A stretch of 64,000 bases of DNA from Gnetum montanum (lineage: Eukaryota; Streptophyta; Gnetopsida; Gnetales; Gnetaceae): contig MNCI01008020.1 of the NCBI GenBank assembly GCA_015680685.1, positions 4,701 to 68,700 on the forward strand, written 5' to 3'. The notes under the pieces are model-generated. The model made no database searches. It was not told the DNA's origin and saw only the letters and a program-made list of their open reading frames with translations. Positions 25,346-38,042 of the stretch are shown one piece after another; the stretch's first letter is position 1, and each line of letters opens with the position of its first letter. The translations under genes were made by a program, and so were the position numbers.

Positions 25346-25656
25346 TTGTAGGATTGAACATTTTGATGAGAGGCCAACTACTAATTGTAATTTGTAACAT
25401 CAAATTCTATTTTATCTATAATGCATTACTCTGGGGGTGTGAAAGCTATCATAGATTTGGGAGATGCCAAAGTTTTCACAATACCATGTTGAAAACACCT
25501 TAATGGTTGACCATCGAATCAACAGTTTATTCCAAAATCCTCCTAGGACTTTCTAGCTCTTAAAAGTGTAGGCTCCATGTTAATTTTAACACTCTATTTA
25601 TTTTTGTTGGTCATAGGTTATTTGTTCTAACAATTTTCATGCTTGGTTCTTCATAG
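25346..25656. other. Spacer with a copy of the left flank of the small element
   Basis: 25394-25427 matches 22787-22820 at about 29 of 34 positions, and the similarity seems to extend some 40 bp upstream. Beyond that nothing is recognised until the antisense-gene exon. The reverse transcriptase and integrase expected on the minus side of the Tat-like element are absent. Confidence 0.5.
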
Positions 25657-28600
25657 GTATCAAGTGAATAGTGGAGGGTTGGTAAAGAGTGACCAAACTT
25701 TGTATTTGACCCATACAGCCTTGGATGTATTCACATAAAGTGAGGTAATAAGATTGAAAATGCTTGAGTAACTCTGTGAAGATTTTGGCATGTATACTTC
25801 ATAACATTCTAATGTGTTCTGTACATGCATGGCTACTCAACATGCGCATGATTGGTGGAGTCATCCCGATCTAGGAGTACATGCACATATCTATCCTAAG
25901 GTTCCAACCTTACCTAAGCATGGTGGGTGATGTATATTATTGTTTCAGTTTGTTTAATTTTTATGGTCTTGAATGGTTCTCTATACAAAAGGCTAATGGG
26001 GTGTTCATGTTGTGGTGTAAATACTATGTGTGAGTCTACTTTTACCATGATAATTTTAGGTCATGCAAAGGAGAAAATCCAACTTAAGTAGGGTGAAGTA
26101 AACATAGTACAAGAGTGGCTAGTGAGCAAGGCTCCTAGGGAGGTATAGCAAAGGATTGCCAATACAGGTTTGTTTGATCTATTTATGCTTCCTAGCCAAT
26201 CAATGTCGATAGTAGAGATGCTAAATGTGGTAGATTCTTTCGATGAAGGAATCACCAAGTTTGTTTCCCATGTTCATGATTTCCCTATGGTTTTGAGTAT
26301 TAGCAAGTATACTTTTAGTGATCTCTTTGGAGTTCCTTTTAATGATGCTAAGGTTTCTGTTAGAGTGGGGAAGGATGTTAGCCATAGATAGAAAATGGAG
26401 GAATGGTTTAACTCTTATGCTCATGGATCGTTGGACCTTAATCGGTGCAAAGTCAAGGAAGCCAATGGAACTTATCCTCTATTTCATTCTAGGGCCTTTC
26501 CTAAGTTGTTGTTACAAAAGAAGACAATAGGTGTTCAATAGGCATGGACCATAAAAAAGGTTCTTATCGATGGTACTAGATTCAACTAGGTTGCCTTCTT
26601 GGTTCTTGGGTTACAAGATGAAATGCATAAATTCTACAATAACCTCAATTTAATATGTTATATGCACTATACATTCTTTGTTATGTATCTTAGAAGGTTT
26701 GTGGAATTTCTAGTGGTTTGAAGTGATGGAAAATGGATAGATTGTGATCCCTCCAAATTTTCCAAACCTTGGACCAACACATCATCCTAGTGATTCATGT
26801 CCAATATCCACTAGTTGAGGATATCATAGAGTCGTTGTTAGTTACCACTAAGGATTATAGTGGCACATGATGTTATTCCCCTAATAGCATGGGCTTGAAC
26901 CCCATGCTACACATGGTAACGTCAAGAGGGCTAGAAAAGTATGTGCACAAGTTGACGACATAGCTAAACGAAAGATGAAGAGGCCACAGGTTAAGTTTAT
27001 CATTCCCATTATTGATTAGCTAGCTCATAGGAAGTTATCCATTAGACTTAACAATGCACCACAAACTGTTGATGGTATGTATGTATTTTTTATGTTTTTT
27101 TTCATATCTTTGCATTGTTATTTATTGTTTTCAGTTATAAATTTTTAAGTGCTGAAACTATTAGCTAATTTGTTATTATTTTAGCTTTGACTTGTTGTAG
27201 GAAGGAAATGGGAGCTAGCTGCTCAAGATGCTATTGAAGAAGAGCAAAGATGTAAAGAATAGGAAGAACAAAGGCATAAAGAAGAGGAAGAAAGGATGTC
27301 CAAAGAAGTGTTGAATGCAATGGATTTTGTCTTTGAGGACTTGCCTCCAAAAGGTGACTTTCCCATGGACATGTATCCTAATCTTCCTAGTAAGCTTTGA
27401 GGTTTTTTTGTTGTAAAAGTTTTGATGCACATCTTGGTTATAGGCTATATTAATGGTTATTGTCCTTGCAGTGCATAAACCTCCTCAAGAGGCATCCACA
27501 TCTACCTTTCGTTTCAAGCCTTGGATGGAGGTTCTAGACAAGATAGAATTTATGCAAAGCATGGTAGATGACAAGGTTGATCAGTTGCAATAGATAGCCC
27601 TTGATGTTGATAAGAATAGTTAGAACAATTTTGTTTTTATATTTTGGCTTTATGTTTTTTGTGGTTATAAAATGTTTTTTTATTGTTTTCATTTTTCTTA
27701 TTTTTGGCCATTACAATATCCAAAATTAAATGGGATCTTGCATGTGACATTAATCTTGATGAACTCCCCACATTGCCACCCAAGGTGAAAAATGTTCCCT
27801 AAAGACTATACAAAGAGACTACCAAGTGTGTTATCTCATGTGCGAGGGCATCTTGGGAATCCCAATGCTCCAATGAGTACCTATGGGAAAATATTGTGCC
27901 TCTAAAGAAGTAGGTAAAGGACCTATCACTTGAAAATAAGGCCTTCATGATCGTAAGGAGTTTATAGAAGCTTACGTGGCTAATAGAGACTCTTTGCGTA
28001 TGAAGGAGATCAAGTGGTCATAGTATTAGAGTGCTATCCTAGGTAAGGTTGCTCTAGCTCGAAGCAATGTAGAAAAGGATATACAGATGGAGATGTTGAT
28101 CCATAAGACTAAGGATTGGCATGATTATTATGCTTGGATGCTTAAGTGGGGTAGGAAGCAAAAGGATCACAAGCTAAAATAGAAGGAAAAGAAGGAGAGC
28201 TACTTGAAATCATGGCATAAGAAGGTCATCAAATAATGGAAACTTGAACTATTTGTACAAGGGATAAATGTTGAGAACATCTTCAAGATGTTTGTAGAAT
28301 TGGTTGTGGTTGTTGACTCTCCTATCCCTCAGATTACCATTTCATCTAGTGAGACTTTTATAACTACTCTTTCTCAGGATCCTCCTAAGTGAACATACAT
28401 CGAGAGGGAAAAAATCCTAGTAGGAGTGGATCTAGGAGAAATCAATTGGGCTAACATGAGTGAAGAGCAAATTCTTCATAGGTTAGAGACCGGTCTTCAG
28501 AACTTTTCTCCTAAAGAAATCACTCTAGAATCCCCAAAGGTTTGCATAAACATGTTCAAACTTTTCTATGTTATAGTTTTTGTCTTTATGTCTTGTTGTT

Positions 28601-28750
28601 TCATGGTTGTATTTTCTTGTTTCATGTTACTAATCGTTAGCATGGATTTATTATTTATAGTTCCTGGGTGATGGTGATGGTAGTGGCGATGGTGGTATTG
28701 GTGATGAAATAGATGATGATCCTCCTCCTCCTCCTCCTCCTCTAGCGTAG
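25657..28750 (+). pseudogene. Spliced antisense gene of a Tat-like element, older copy
   Basis: This is a diverged copy of the gene at 48392-52826, on the strand opposite to its element's gag and protease. Likely exon borders: 25657-25922, 26060-27074, 27201 to about 27390, about 27472-27619, about 27711-28539 and 28661-28750. The GT and AG signals and phases match the other copy where they can be judged; the acceptor near 27710 reads TTACAA instead of an AG. Protein blocks that align include S-I-V-E-M-L with L-F-G-V-P (26200-26340), Y-P-L-F with W-T-I-K-K-V-L-I-D-G-T (26475-26575), L-Y-K-E-T-T-K-C-V (27812-27840), K-Q-K-D-H-K (28160) and G-V-D-L-G-E (28426). There are many stops and at least one frame change within the second listed exon. 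The last exon differs: Gly-Asp repeats and six prolines replace the His-Glu tail. Confidence 0.65.
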
Positions 28751-29216
28751 TTTCTCCTACTATTGGACATGCTATGTTTTTGTTGTTTTGGCTATAGTGA
28801 TGTAGCTATTTAGTTGACTTTGTCATAGCCTTTGAGACTATGAAATATTTTCATTGTTGGTTATTACACTGTCCAACTATGGCTATGGGACATTTGCTTT
28901 TTGTTCTTATCACATAGTGTGACTATGGATACTATTTTAGTTCTAGCTTAAAACATTTTTGGCTTTTTATGGTTTTAAAGGTTTTTATGGAGTTTTATGT
29001 TTTTTTATCTTTCCATTGTGTTGTGATTTTTTTTAACATGAAAGACAAATATAAATTATAAAATCGATTCAAGAATGTAAAGTACTAAAATATGGAAAAG
29101 AGGTAATCATAATGCAATAAAGTAAAAACATAAGGTAGTAATGTAGATGTGTAGATAAAGCTAAAAACAAGGCTACTAGATAGACTATGCAAGGGAATGA
29201 ATAAACATCTAATCGT
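28751..29216. other. AT-rich spacer between antisense gene and protease
   Basis: No gene recognised. It separates the convergent ends of the antisense gene (+) and the gag-protease frame (-). Confidence 0.5.
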
Positions 29217-29883
29217 GTTGTTGCTTCATAATCTTCAATAAATTAGGGAACTTGTATGATTTTTATTGTACAATTTTATATTCTTCATTTTCCTCACTCA
29301 CTATGTTGAATGGAAGTTGCTCCCATGTTTCGTTGGTGGTCCTAGCACTGTTGGTCTTAGCTTGGTTGGTCTTATTTTGATTTTTAAATTTGTTTTTGGC
29401 TATGGGAGTTTCTTCTTAAAAATTCACTGTTAATTCTTGCTCTATGTCATCATTGTTGATAGACAAGGGGATCACACTATCTCTATGAATGATGATCTCA
29501 CCTCCCTCATAAGGTAGGTGAATCTCTTAATGAATTGGAGAAGAGACTTCCCATAATTTAGCTAACCAAGCCTTCTTAGGATTAGGTTGAAACCTAGTAT
29601 CTCTTCCACCACAAGCAATTTAGCGATTGTGGTGAATTGTTCCCTGGCCATAAAGTCTAACATTATCGATCCTCTCACTACCACATGTAATCCATTGAAC
29701 AATAGAGGTGGAGGTAGTTTGAACATGTTTGACCAAGCCTAAGCATTCAATGATAGAAAAGGGTATAACATTCATAGCTACATCATCATCCATGTGTACT
29801 CTATGAACTTTGTATTGGCCAATTCTAATCATCATAAAAATAGGTGTCCTAGATACTTCACCATTTTGAGGATTTGTGTTCAC
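29217..29883 (-). pseudogene. Aspartic protease region of the older Tat-like element
   Basis: The minus strand encodes V-H-M-D-D-D-V-A-M-N-V-I-P-F near 29790, equivalent to V-H-V-D-D-G-A-T-A-N-V-I-P-F in the nested element; the usual Gly-Ala after the catalytic Asp is changed, so it is probably inactive. Further down K-K-A-W-L-A-K-L-W-E-V-S-S-P-I-H (near 29570-29530) matches W-L-A-Q-L-R-I-V-L-S-P-I-H of the nested copy. Stops interrupt the frame. Confidence 0.65.
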
Positions 29884-30457
29884 CTCACTATCATGAAATG
29901 TTAAGATAGTTGACTTCTTTTCTTCTTGGGATGAGGGTTACACTATTACTACATGGATTAATTCCTCATTAGTTGGGATATCCTCATTCACAAGGATAGA
30001 AGTTAGGATCTTAACTAATGCTTGAAGGCGGGTATGGAAGGTCATGACTAAATCGTACAAGCTCAATGAGATGTTCTTCTAATTCAATAAGAGCTTGAAT
30101 TACTCCATGATAGTGAGGAAGTCTTTATCATTCCTCAATGTTTTCTCATTTTTGTTAGCCTTGACTTCCTCCATTCTACCTAGGATCTTGACCTTATGTT
30201 TTAATGGTTGTTATTTTGGTCCCTTCCCTTTTTCCTATCTATCCTTCCTAGGTTGACTAGTAGATGCAGTTTGCGCATTACAATCCATGGGCATGGTCAA
30301 AATCAAGGTAAGCTTTGGTGGGCCTACTTCCTTCCACACATTTATCTAGTCAGTGTTCTTGGCTTTCGCTTAGAAGCTTTTTTCTTACATTGTTTTAGGG
30401 GTGACTTCTTATTGTTTGTTTGCAAATAGGTTGAGTGTTAAACACTACAAGAGAACA

Positions 30458-32636
30458 TTATTCAACTAGGGCCACAAGTTTACTTGTAGGAGGTTGGGGC
30501 ACTTTGATGAAGAAAGGTTCTCTAGGAGTTACAGGCGATGGTATCCTTATAACAATCAAAGTTCTAGGACTATAAGTGTGTTCGTTATGAGGAGGTACTC
30601 GTACCACGAATGGTTCCCTAGTAATTTTAGGGTTATCATGTACATCAAAGGTAGCTTTTGTGAATTGATCATTGTTAGTGTAGAGAAGGTCCTTATATAC
30701 CTGTATATTTTGATTTTGAGGCCTCATAGGCTTAGATGTATCTAGAACCAACTCTCCACTATCTATAATCTTTTAGGGCTAAGAAAAAGTCAGTATTGTG
30801 ACCAAGGAGCTAGTGGTAGTGGTAGAATCAATCTAACTTGAAGTATTTAGGTAGGGCTAGGTCATCCTTCATAGCTATAGAAGGATCTTTGACAATCTTA
30901 CATAGGCAGTCATGCCTATTACAAGCATTCTCTAACGATTGCTTGTACTAAATGTGTTTGCTCTTGAGTAATTAATCAAGAAGCTTAGATGGTTTTACAG
31001 GTAACATGGTATACTTGGACCTATCTTTTCACTCAAAATTGGGCTTTGGCTGAGTAGACATAGAGGTACTTAATGTTGATGGTTGGGGGGCTATAGTAGG
31101 AGCTTTAGATGACTACTTGCCCTTGTTCCTATCCCATTTGATATGTTGGCTCTTATAGGTCATGTACATGGGATCATTACTGGCTTCGATTATGTCTTCT
31201 ATGTTCTTAACTTGGGAAAAGGCTTGACTTAGCAACTGGGAATCTAAATAATACAGTTTAGACTTATGAAATCATTAACCACCCCCTTGAAAATGGCTAG
31301 AAGATGTGTCTTAAAGATGGGTTCTAGTATCTAATTAAGTGTGGTGTTTCATCTTTGTATAAACTTTTGAATAGGTTCAAGGGACCCCTATCTCACCTTC
31401 ATCAGTTTCTCTAGTGTTTTTGTAGGTTTTAAGTTGTACTTAAAGTAGTTAACAAACTGACTTATTAAGTTATCTAGAGAGGAGATAGATCCTCTAAGTA
31501 GTGCTTAGTACTAATCAAGGGCCTATCCAGTCAAAGACATATGGAAGAAATGCAACATGGTATAAGGCCAAGCCTACAATACTAGACATTCTAAGCTAAA
31601 GGTGATTAGCTAAGCATTAGAATCACTTTCGCCATTGTATTTGGTGAAGTGGGGACTAGTATACCTATAGGAAGGGTTATTTGTGGGACACTGGGGTTAA
31701 TTGGATCATCCTAGTAAAAATCCATGACCTTCACCATTTACATGGTGCTAGACTTAAGCTTCTTGAATTTATACTTGAGGTTTCAGATAAATTGGAAAGC
31801 TTGATTTAGGCTTTGTGATGCTCCTATAGGTAGTGCCAATTATATGGTTGGCTGAATAAGTGAAAGGGCTTGAGGCTCAGCATTAGACTATGGCATCATT
31901 TGGAAGGGCCTTGTTTACATCCTACAGGAGGGTTAAAGATGAAGAATGATGTCTGTGTGGGGATTTGCAAGATAAAGGAAACAAAGGATATGCTAGAAGT
32001 TGATAGGACTTGAGATCCTAAAGAGGGGCCTACTCTAGTGGCAAATGGAGGAGGCAAGAAAGATACTCTATGAGGTGGTTGCATGGCATGGGGTTGGGTG
32101 GAAAGTGGATGATATGTGAACATAGAGGAGATTTGGGAGATTGGTTGTGAAGTCTACTTGAAGGAGAAGATAGGTGTTACTTGTGTGTTATATAAACAAT
32201 TAGTCATAAAGTTAGGTACAAATATTTGTAAGTTTTCTTCCCCCTAAGCATCCTTCTCATAGTATCCCCAAAATTCTTCCTAATCATCTTAATCATATTC
32301 TAGGCTAGGCCTTTCACTCTCTGTGACTTCCTCATCATCATCTACTAGATGGGCTAGTAGATGGATATAAGTTTCAGTGAGCTCTATCTTATCATATGGG
32401 GAAAGAATATATTCCTTTCCATCCTTGTGGATGATCTCAAACTCATGTTTAGAGTCTAACTTTTTGAATGGGATGTGGAGGTCAACTTGGATCTTCACAC
32501 AGATAAAGTTATAATAGTCTTGGGTGACTATGGCATGCACTGGATCACATCCTAAGCACCTAAGGGACTATCTGTGCTCCATCATAGTAGGGTCCTTTGG
32601 GTCGTAGATACAAGAAGATTGCTAGTTACTAGTCAT
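30458..32636 (-). pseudogene. Gag region of the older Tat-like element
   Basis: Gag starts at the ATG at 32636. The early block Y-Y-N-F-I-C-V-K-I-Q-V-D-L, then E-Y-I-L-S-P (32500-32390), aligns with H-Y-N-F-L-C-T-K-L-M-V-N-L, then E-F-V-P-S-P, of the nested element's gag. The central gag text (31.0-31.9 kb) is heavily broken. The C-terminal part (30751-30458) has three copies of a P-F-V-V-R-V-P-like peptide. Frames shift repeatedly. No functional gag is expected. Confidence 0.6.
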
Positions 32637-32639
32637 AAT

Positions 32640-33880
32640 GGTAATATGGTGTGATAGGATAGTGGAGGCAAAAGGCATAAAATGTAATGGACTAATTAAT
32701 TAGCAAAAGAAATAAAGATTTCTTTTGGTTTTAGTGTTCTACATAAGCCATAAATTATAGCATGTAAAATTCACAATGTGTGAGGCTACTGTGTGTAGAA
32801 CTCACAACATGTGGGAGTTATAGTGTGTGGAAGTTATAGCATGTGAATGTTGCAGCCTATGGGAGTTCCAACTTGTGAGAGTTCCAACGTATGAAGTTAT
32901 AGCTTATGGAGCAAATAAGCTTTGAATATGCTATAAGTACAACGTACAAAAAAAAATTTAAAATTTTTTGTTTAAATCTCTTCTAGCATACGACAAAAGA
33001 GTGGCTGAAAACTATAAAGCATTAGTAGAAAAAACTAAGAAAGTAATATGTACTACAACTACAAAGATAGTGTAGGGGGTTGTGACAATGTTATATACTA
33101 CAGTAGAAAATATTAAATTTTTGAAGTACAGGGAATGAGTGCAACATTGCATGCTATGGTTACCGAATTTAAAATAAAAATTGTTGCAAACAAGATTGGT
33201 TATAAGGCTACACACTAGGCTTTCCCAAACAAATTTTAAAAATGGCTAAAAATAATGTTGGTTTCCAAGAAACATGATGGGTTTTTGGCCCACATGATGG
33301 GTTTTCATGCCACACAATGGATTTTTGCTAACATGATGGATTTTTAGAAAAAACCAAAATGGATGTAAAAACTACCAACAAAGTTGGTTATAAGGCCACA
33401 CAATGGGTTTTCAGCCCACATGATAGGCTTTTGGCCCACACAATGAATTTTAGGAAAATCCAAAATAAATTTCTACTAGTTGTTGCAAACAAATACTAGC
33501 TATAAGGTCACACGATGGCTCCTAGGCAAATCCAAACAAACTTAAAATTTTTCTTAAAGTAATGTTGGTTTCTAGGCTACATGATGGGTTTTAGAAAAAA
33601 CCCAACACAAACTTAAGAATTGTTAAAAGCAATGCTAGTTATAGGGTCATACGATGGGCTTTAGAAAATCCCAACGCAAATTTCCATGAGACCAATTGAG
33701 CTTACAAACTAAAGAACAATGCAAGAAGAGAAATTTCCCAATGGATTTTAGTAGAGAAGTTGGGTGGAGGTCCTCCTTTTAGGATAAAAAACTATAATGA
33801 TGAGAAAAATTTGTGTTGAGAAAATTGAGATCCCATGTGAGACAATTTAACTTGTAGATCCATGAGCCTCTAAAAGGATC
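32640..33880. repeat. Leader or LTR region of the older Tat-like element, short tandem repeats
   Basis: 32760-32920 repeats variants of AGTTATAGCATGTGGGAGTT. 33240-33690 repeats CACACGATGGGTTTTAG-like units of about 40-60 bp. No clear TG...CA ends, primer site or partner LTR could be found. No genes. Confidence 0.5.
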
Positions 33881-33885
33881 CAGAG
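33881..33885. other. Target-site duplication CAGAG, left copy
   Basis: CAGAG lies directly before the LTR start at 33886 and again directly after the LTR end at 60550 (60551-60555). This shows that the two LTRs belong to one insertion. Confidence 0.9.
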
Positions 33886-34739
33886 TGATGAGCAGCGAGG
33901 TATCCCTATGCTCAACCATACGAATACAAGCGTACATGCACAATCTAGTTGAATTCCAAGGAGTAAGTGCTTATGTGACTTTACAGAACCCAAACAGGTT
34001 GGTCAATCTTTGTCTTCCCAAGCTTACTTGTATAGTGCAATTGTATGGTTAAGTAAACTTGAGGTATATGATTTTTATATATTTTTATGTTTTATGTCCT
34101 GGTGCTACAAAGGGAGAAGTGAACTAATCAAGTAACCAATTTAATTTAACTAATCGACTATGCTCTAACTAGTCCTAACACCAACATCCGTTCCCATTTT
34201 GCTATACACATCCTGAACCAGTGCAACACTACTGGGATTAGCAAATGCTAATTGTTACTGGGTTACCAAGTGTTCCACACATGTTCGAAGTGGTCATATT
34301 GAGTGTCCTTACTTGGGAGACCTAACAAGGTGAGAGAGAGAGAGAGAACATTAATTAACTAAGGGAAGCATTCAATAATTGTAAATAACATTAAATAAGC
34401 AATTCTAAATACTACAAGGTTTATCACAAAGTTCATTTTTATTTTTGGCCACAAGGTGTGCTCAGGTACACAATGCTCGAATAAAGATCCGTTCACTTTA
34501 TGACTCTTACTACGAGCACTCAAAAATAATTCTAACTTTCAGAAGGGAAAAAGGCAAGAGTTTGGGTAAGGGACTAAGATTAATGAACTAACTATTGCCA
34601 AACCAAGTGTGCCTACATCTTATTTATAGGTGACAAGATAGGCCCCAATATTAGATGTCCGATATTGGATGGAAGGCTCCAATATTGCGTACGCGATATC
34701 GCGGATGCAATATCGTGACCCCGATATCACGGCTCATCA
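33886..34739 (-). repeat. 3' LTR of the Athila-like element
   Basis: Minus-strand landmarks: a U3 with several GATATC/CGATATCG motifs (34650-34735), a TATAAATA box (34628-34621), an AATAAA-type poly(A) signal near 34440, and a GA run at 34330-34347. By eye roughly 9% of the first 155 bases differ from the other LTR, mostly transitions, so the insertion is old. Confidence 0.9.
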
Positions 34740-36625
34740 TACCCCCATGACTAAATGAAAACTTGTCGTCGAGTTTCTTACACAATACTAGGAAGATATG
34801 GGATTATTGATCGAATGAGAATTGAAAGTGACAAGGAATAATAAACTCAAAGTGCTTAGTGAACGGATCGACAAACATATTACAACATTGGTGTTCATGC
34901 CCTTTGTGGTGAACACTATACACAGATGACATCCAGACCCTCATCCAACAGCTTGAAGAGAAAGAGAGAGAGAGAAAAGAAAATGAGGTGCATTACAATT
35001 GATGTCAAAAATGTGTGCTCCATTATTTATCCATGGCTGCATGACCAAAATTGTTCCTTGCGTAAATGCTCCAGCTCCAGTCCTACCCGAGTGCTTCCTC
35101 CTATCCTAGTCCATTGTTCGTGTAATTGAAATCTGCACACACAACATAGTCACGAATTAGCAAGGATAGATAGCCACAATGCAGTTGATACCTTACCTCG
35201 ATATAAGTGCATTGGCTAGGTTGTGGGTATGGCAGATACTGGGTTAGAGGTTTTTAATTGATAACTACCCAAGGTGTAGGGGTGAGATAGGTGATTGAAT
35301 GGAAAAATTTGTGATAGGGCCCCCACAACTAAGAGTGATCCTCTAGTAGTGATAGGGTGGAAAAACTAAAGGAACAATGAAGATGAGGAAAATAACAACG
35401 ATGAAGCCAATAAAATGGATGTCATGGATGGGGATAAAACAAGAAATGGTTGATTGCAAAAAATGTTTAAGGAAAAGATCTTAATAATTGCACCAAAAAG
35501 GAATGTTAGTGGGTCCTCCCCAAAGTAGGCTCATGCCTTTTATGCCCTGTCAGACCCACAAACCAAAGAGTCTGTAGGCTCTTCTAATGACATATGGAAA
35601 CAAAGGTTAAGAACTTACCCACTTGAATTTACCGAAGACTAACAATGTGTCAACCAAGACGTAGACTAATCATAAAACCGCAAATGAGGTGGAATATGGG
35701 AAGAAATATGGAAGGAGAGGAGGAAATGGAATGGAATCCCAAGAGCAAGTTTGTGTAAAGTCCCTTGTGTATTATGTGGTTAAGGTGACTAAATAAAATT
35801 CATTCTAAGTCCAGACTCACCAACCACATCCAGTGACCTCGCATCAACACATTTGACCAACCCATCCTCATGAAGCAACAAGAATGTGTCCATCAAGCCA
35901 CCACCATTCCAAGGAGAGAAAGATAGGAAAGCAGGAAGTGAGAAATGGCTTTAGGCAGAGGGAACCTTCAGGCATGGGTAACATGTCTCTCTAGTACCAT
36001 AACTAGTGTTTGCAGCACATGTTTCTTTATTATGTCTAAGGGGTATGCTTTGAATTCCCACTAGTTTTTTTTTTACGTGAGAACCACACCATGCAAAGAC
36101 TTACTTAGATTCATTCAACTTTTTGATAGTTGGTCAATAGCAAAATGTCAGAAGACTCATGAAAAGCATCCAAGTACCCAAGAGAATAGTTAGCACAAAT
36201 GTATCGAATCCCCTTGAAGTTACACCCTTTTCAACTATTGAATCCTTCCTTGGTTTGAAGAATATCAAGTTACCAATTCATTAATAAGTTTATTTAGAAA
36301 AACGGACAGTATAGTTCCAAAGCCAAGGGAGACCACAACATTGAATGGATGAATGGACGACATGGACTCATTGCCTATTTTAGCAAAAGAACCATATCTT
36401 AGTATCAACATTGAAAATCAAAGGTAAAAACCAAACATTAGCAATCAACATTATTATAGTCCAACCCACCATCATGAGCACTTATTATATGACGAATGAA
36501 AGTAAATTAAACAAAGAAATAGTAAGAATGTGAATGATGGTGTAAAACAAAAATAACTAAAATTGAAAAGATGTGCAAAATAAAAATGTGTAAAAAAAAA
36601 ATACAAAAAGAGCTAAGGGCTTAGA
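34740..36625 (-). other. 3' untranslated stretch of the Athila-like element
   Basis: A polypurine-type ATGGGGGTA (34748-34740, minus) touches the LTR. 35120-35290 is shared with the element at the window start. A GA run lies at 34962-34978. No envelope-like or other credible ORF was seen, although Athila elements often have one here. Confidence 0.6.
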
Positions 36626-36629
36626 ATGG

Positions 36630-37730
36630 TTAGCATTGGTGGTGATCTCCCCCACGACTAAGTTGGAGGGAGGAGATCCAAAATAGTGAGTAGGGTTGTC
36701 CACCACTAGAGGTAGTATGGATATTGGTTGTTCTAGGCTCATGGAAAGGTTTGGTTTGTTGGATGTTGACCAACAATTTCTTATCCAGGCTTTTAGGTTT
36801 GTAAATCATCATGGCTCCTGAAGGAAAATTTGCATGAATAATATAAGGTCCTTCCCATAGCACTTGAAATTTAGTGCATTGTGGCATGTGTGTGGGGTTC
36901 CAATAAAGAACCTTATCTCCTAGTTGGTACTTAACTTTTCTAATTTTTAGGTCATGATGTTGTTTATTAAAAGCCTTATGAAATTCATTAGATGATAGGG
37001 TGACTAATTAATTCTCATCTAGTAGGTTAAGGCTCATTAACCGTTCTTTATGTGCTAGACTGAGGTTAAGGTTGAGGTCACATGTTGTGGATAGTGTACA
37101 GAGTTCTTCTTGAATAGGAAGCATTGTGAATTTTTTGTACACTAACTCATAGGGAGAGTAGCCTATAGGGAGTTTCCATGTGGAGTGGTATGCCCAAAAA
37201 GCATCGTTCAATTTGGTGCTCCAGTCTCGTCTATATTTGCTAATGGTTCTCGTCAATATTTTTGTAATCTTTCTATTGGTTACTTCAGCTTGACCATTTT
37301 CTTTAGGGTGGTATGATGTAGTCAGTTTGTGTTCAACTCCTAAGTGTTGCATCAATTTTCGAAAAGTCACACCTATAAAATGTGTGCCATTGTCAGAATT
37401 AAATGCACGAGGCACGCCAAACCTATTAACGATTTGTTGTTGAATAAATCGTGCAGTGGTAGATGATGTACAATCTATAACAGCAGCTGCTTTTGCCCAT
37501 TTTGTGAAATAGTCAACGGTAAAAACAATGTAGGCTTTTCCATTGGACATTGGTGTAATAGGCCCCATAAAATCAATTCCCCATATGTCGAAGGGTTCTA
37601 AAGGTTGAATCCATTGTTGTGGATCCTCCATCCTAGCAGTCATTCCTCCATCACGTTGGCAGCGCTCACAAGATTAGACAAAATGATGAGCATCCTAGGA
37701 CAATATAGGCCAATAATATCCTGCAAGCAA
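36630..37730 (-). pseudogene. Integrase of the Athila-like element
   Basis: Read leftwards: remains of the C-terminal Cys pair of the zinc finger (near 37670), then the catalytic core with D in W-G-I-D-F-M-G-P (37580), D in S-D-N-G-T-H-F (37395) and E in H-P-K-E-N-G-Q-A-E (37300), so the D-D-E triad is intact over an open stretch of 211 codons (37643-37008). A C-terminal segment with K-F-Q-V-L-W-E-G-P-Y lies at about 36870-36750. No chromodomain seen, as expected for Athila. Breaks fall between the core and the C-terminal part and in the zinc finger. Confidence 0.85.
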
Positions 37731-38042
37731 GATTTTAATGGTTGTTTGTCTCCCAGTGTAATGATCCCCACAAGGGCCTTCATGTGCATCTTCAAAAACT
37801 CTTAATTGATCTTTATAGGGAACACACCATTCAACCAAGCCATCGGGACATACTTTATAAAGTTGTCCATTGATTTCTATAAAATACTTGGCTCAGTGAA
37901 GAAACTATTATTTCTTTTTAGCATCCAGCTCTTGTGGTGTTTCTTGTGTAAGGATATAGGTAAGAATGCTAATATACCAATTTATTTCCATGGTTTCATT
38001 AAGAAAGCAAGTAGAAAGTGGATATTCATCCTCTTTGTTATC
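37731..38042 (-). other. Spacer between RNase H and integrase core
   Basis: This should encode the integrase N-terminus and the pol linker, but only broken fragments are readable. Nothing separate was seen. Confidence 0.4.

Noticed and set aside
33886-34739. Solo LTRs at 33.9 and 59.7 kb
   Set aside because: The shared CAGAG duplication, primer site and polypurine tract show that they are the two ends of one element.
34740-36625. Possible envelope-like ORF of the Athila element
   Set aside because: Looked for because Athila elements often have one here; only short unrelated frames were found.
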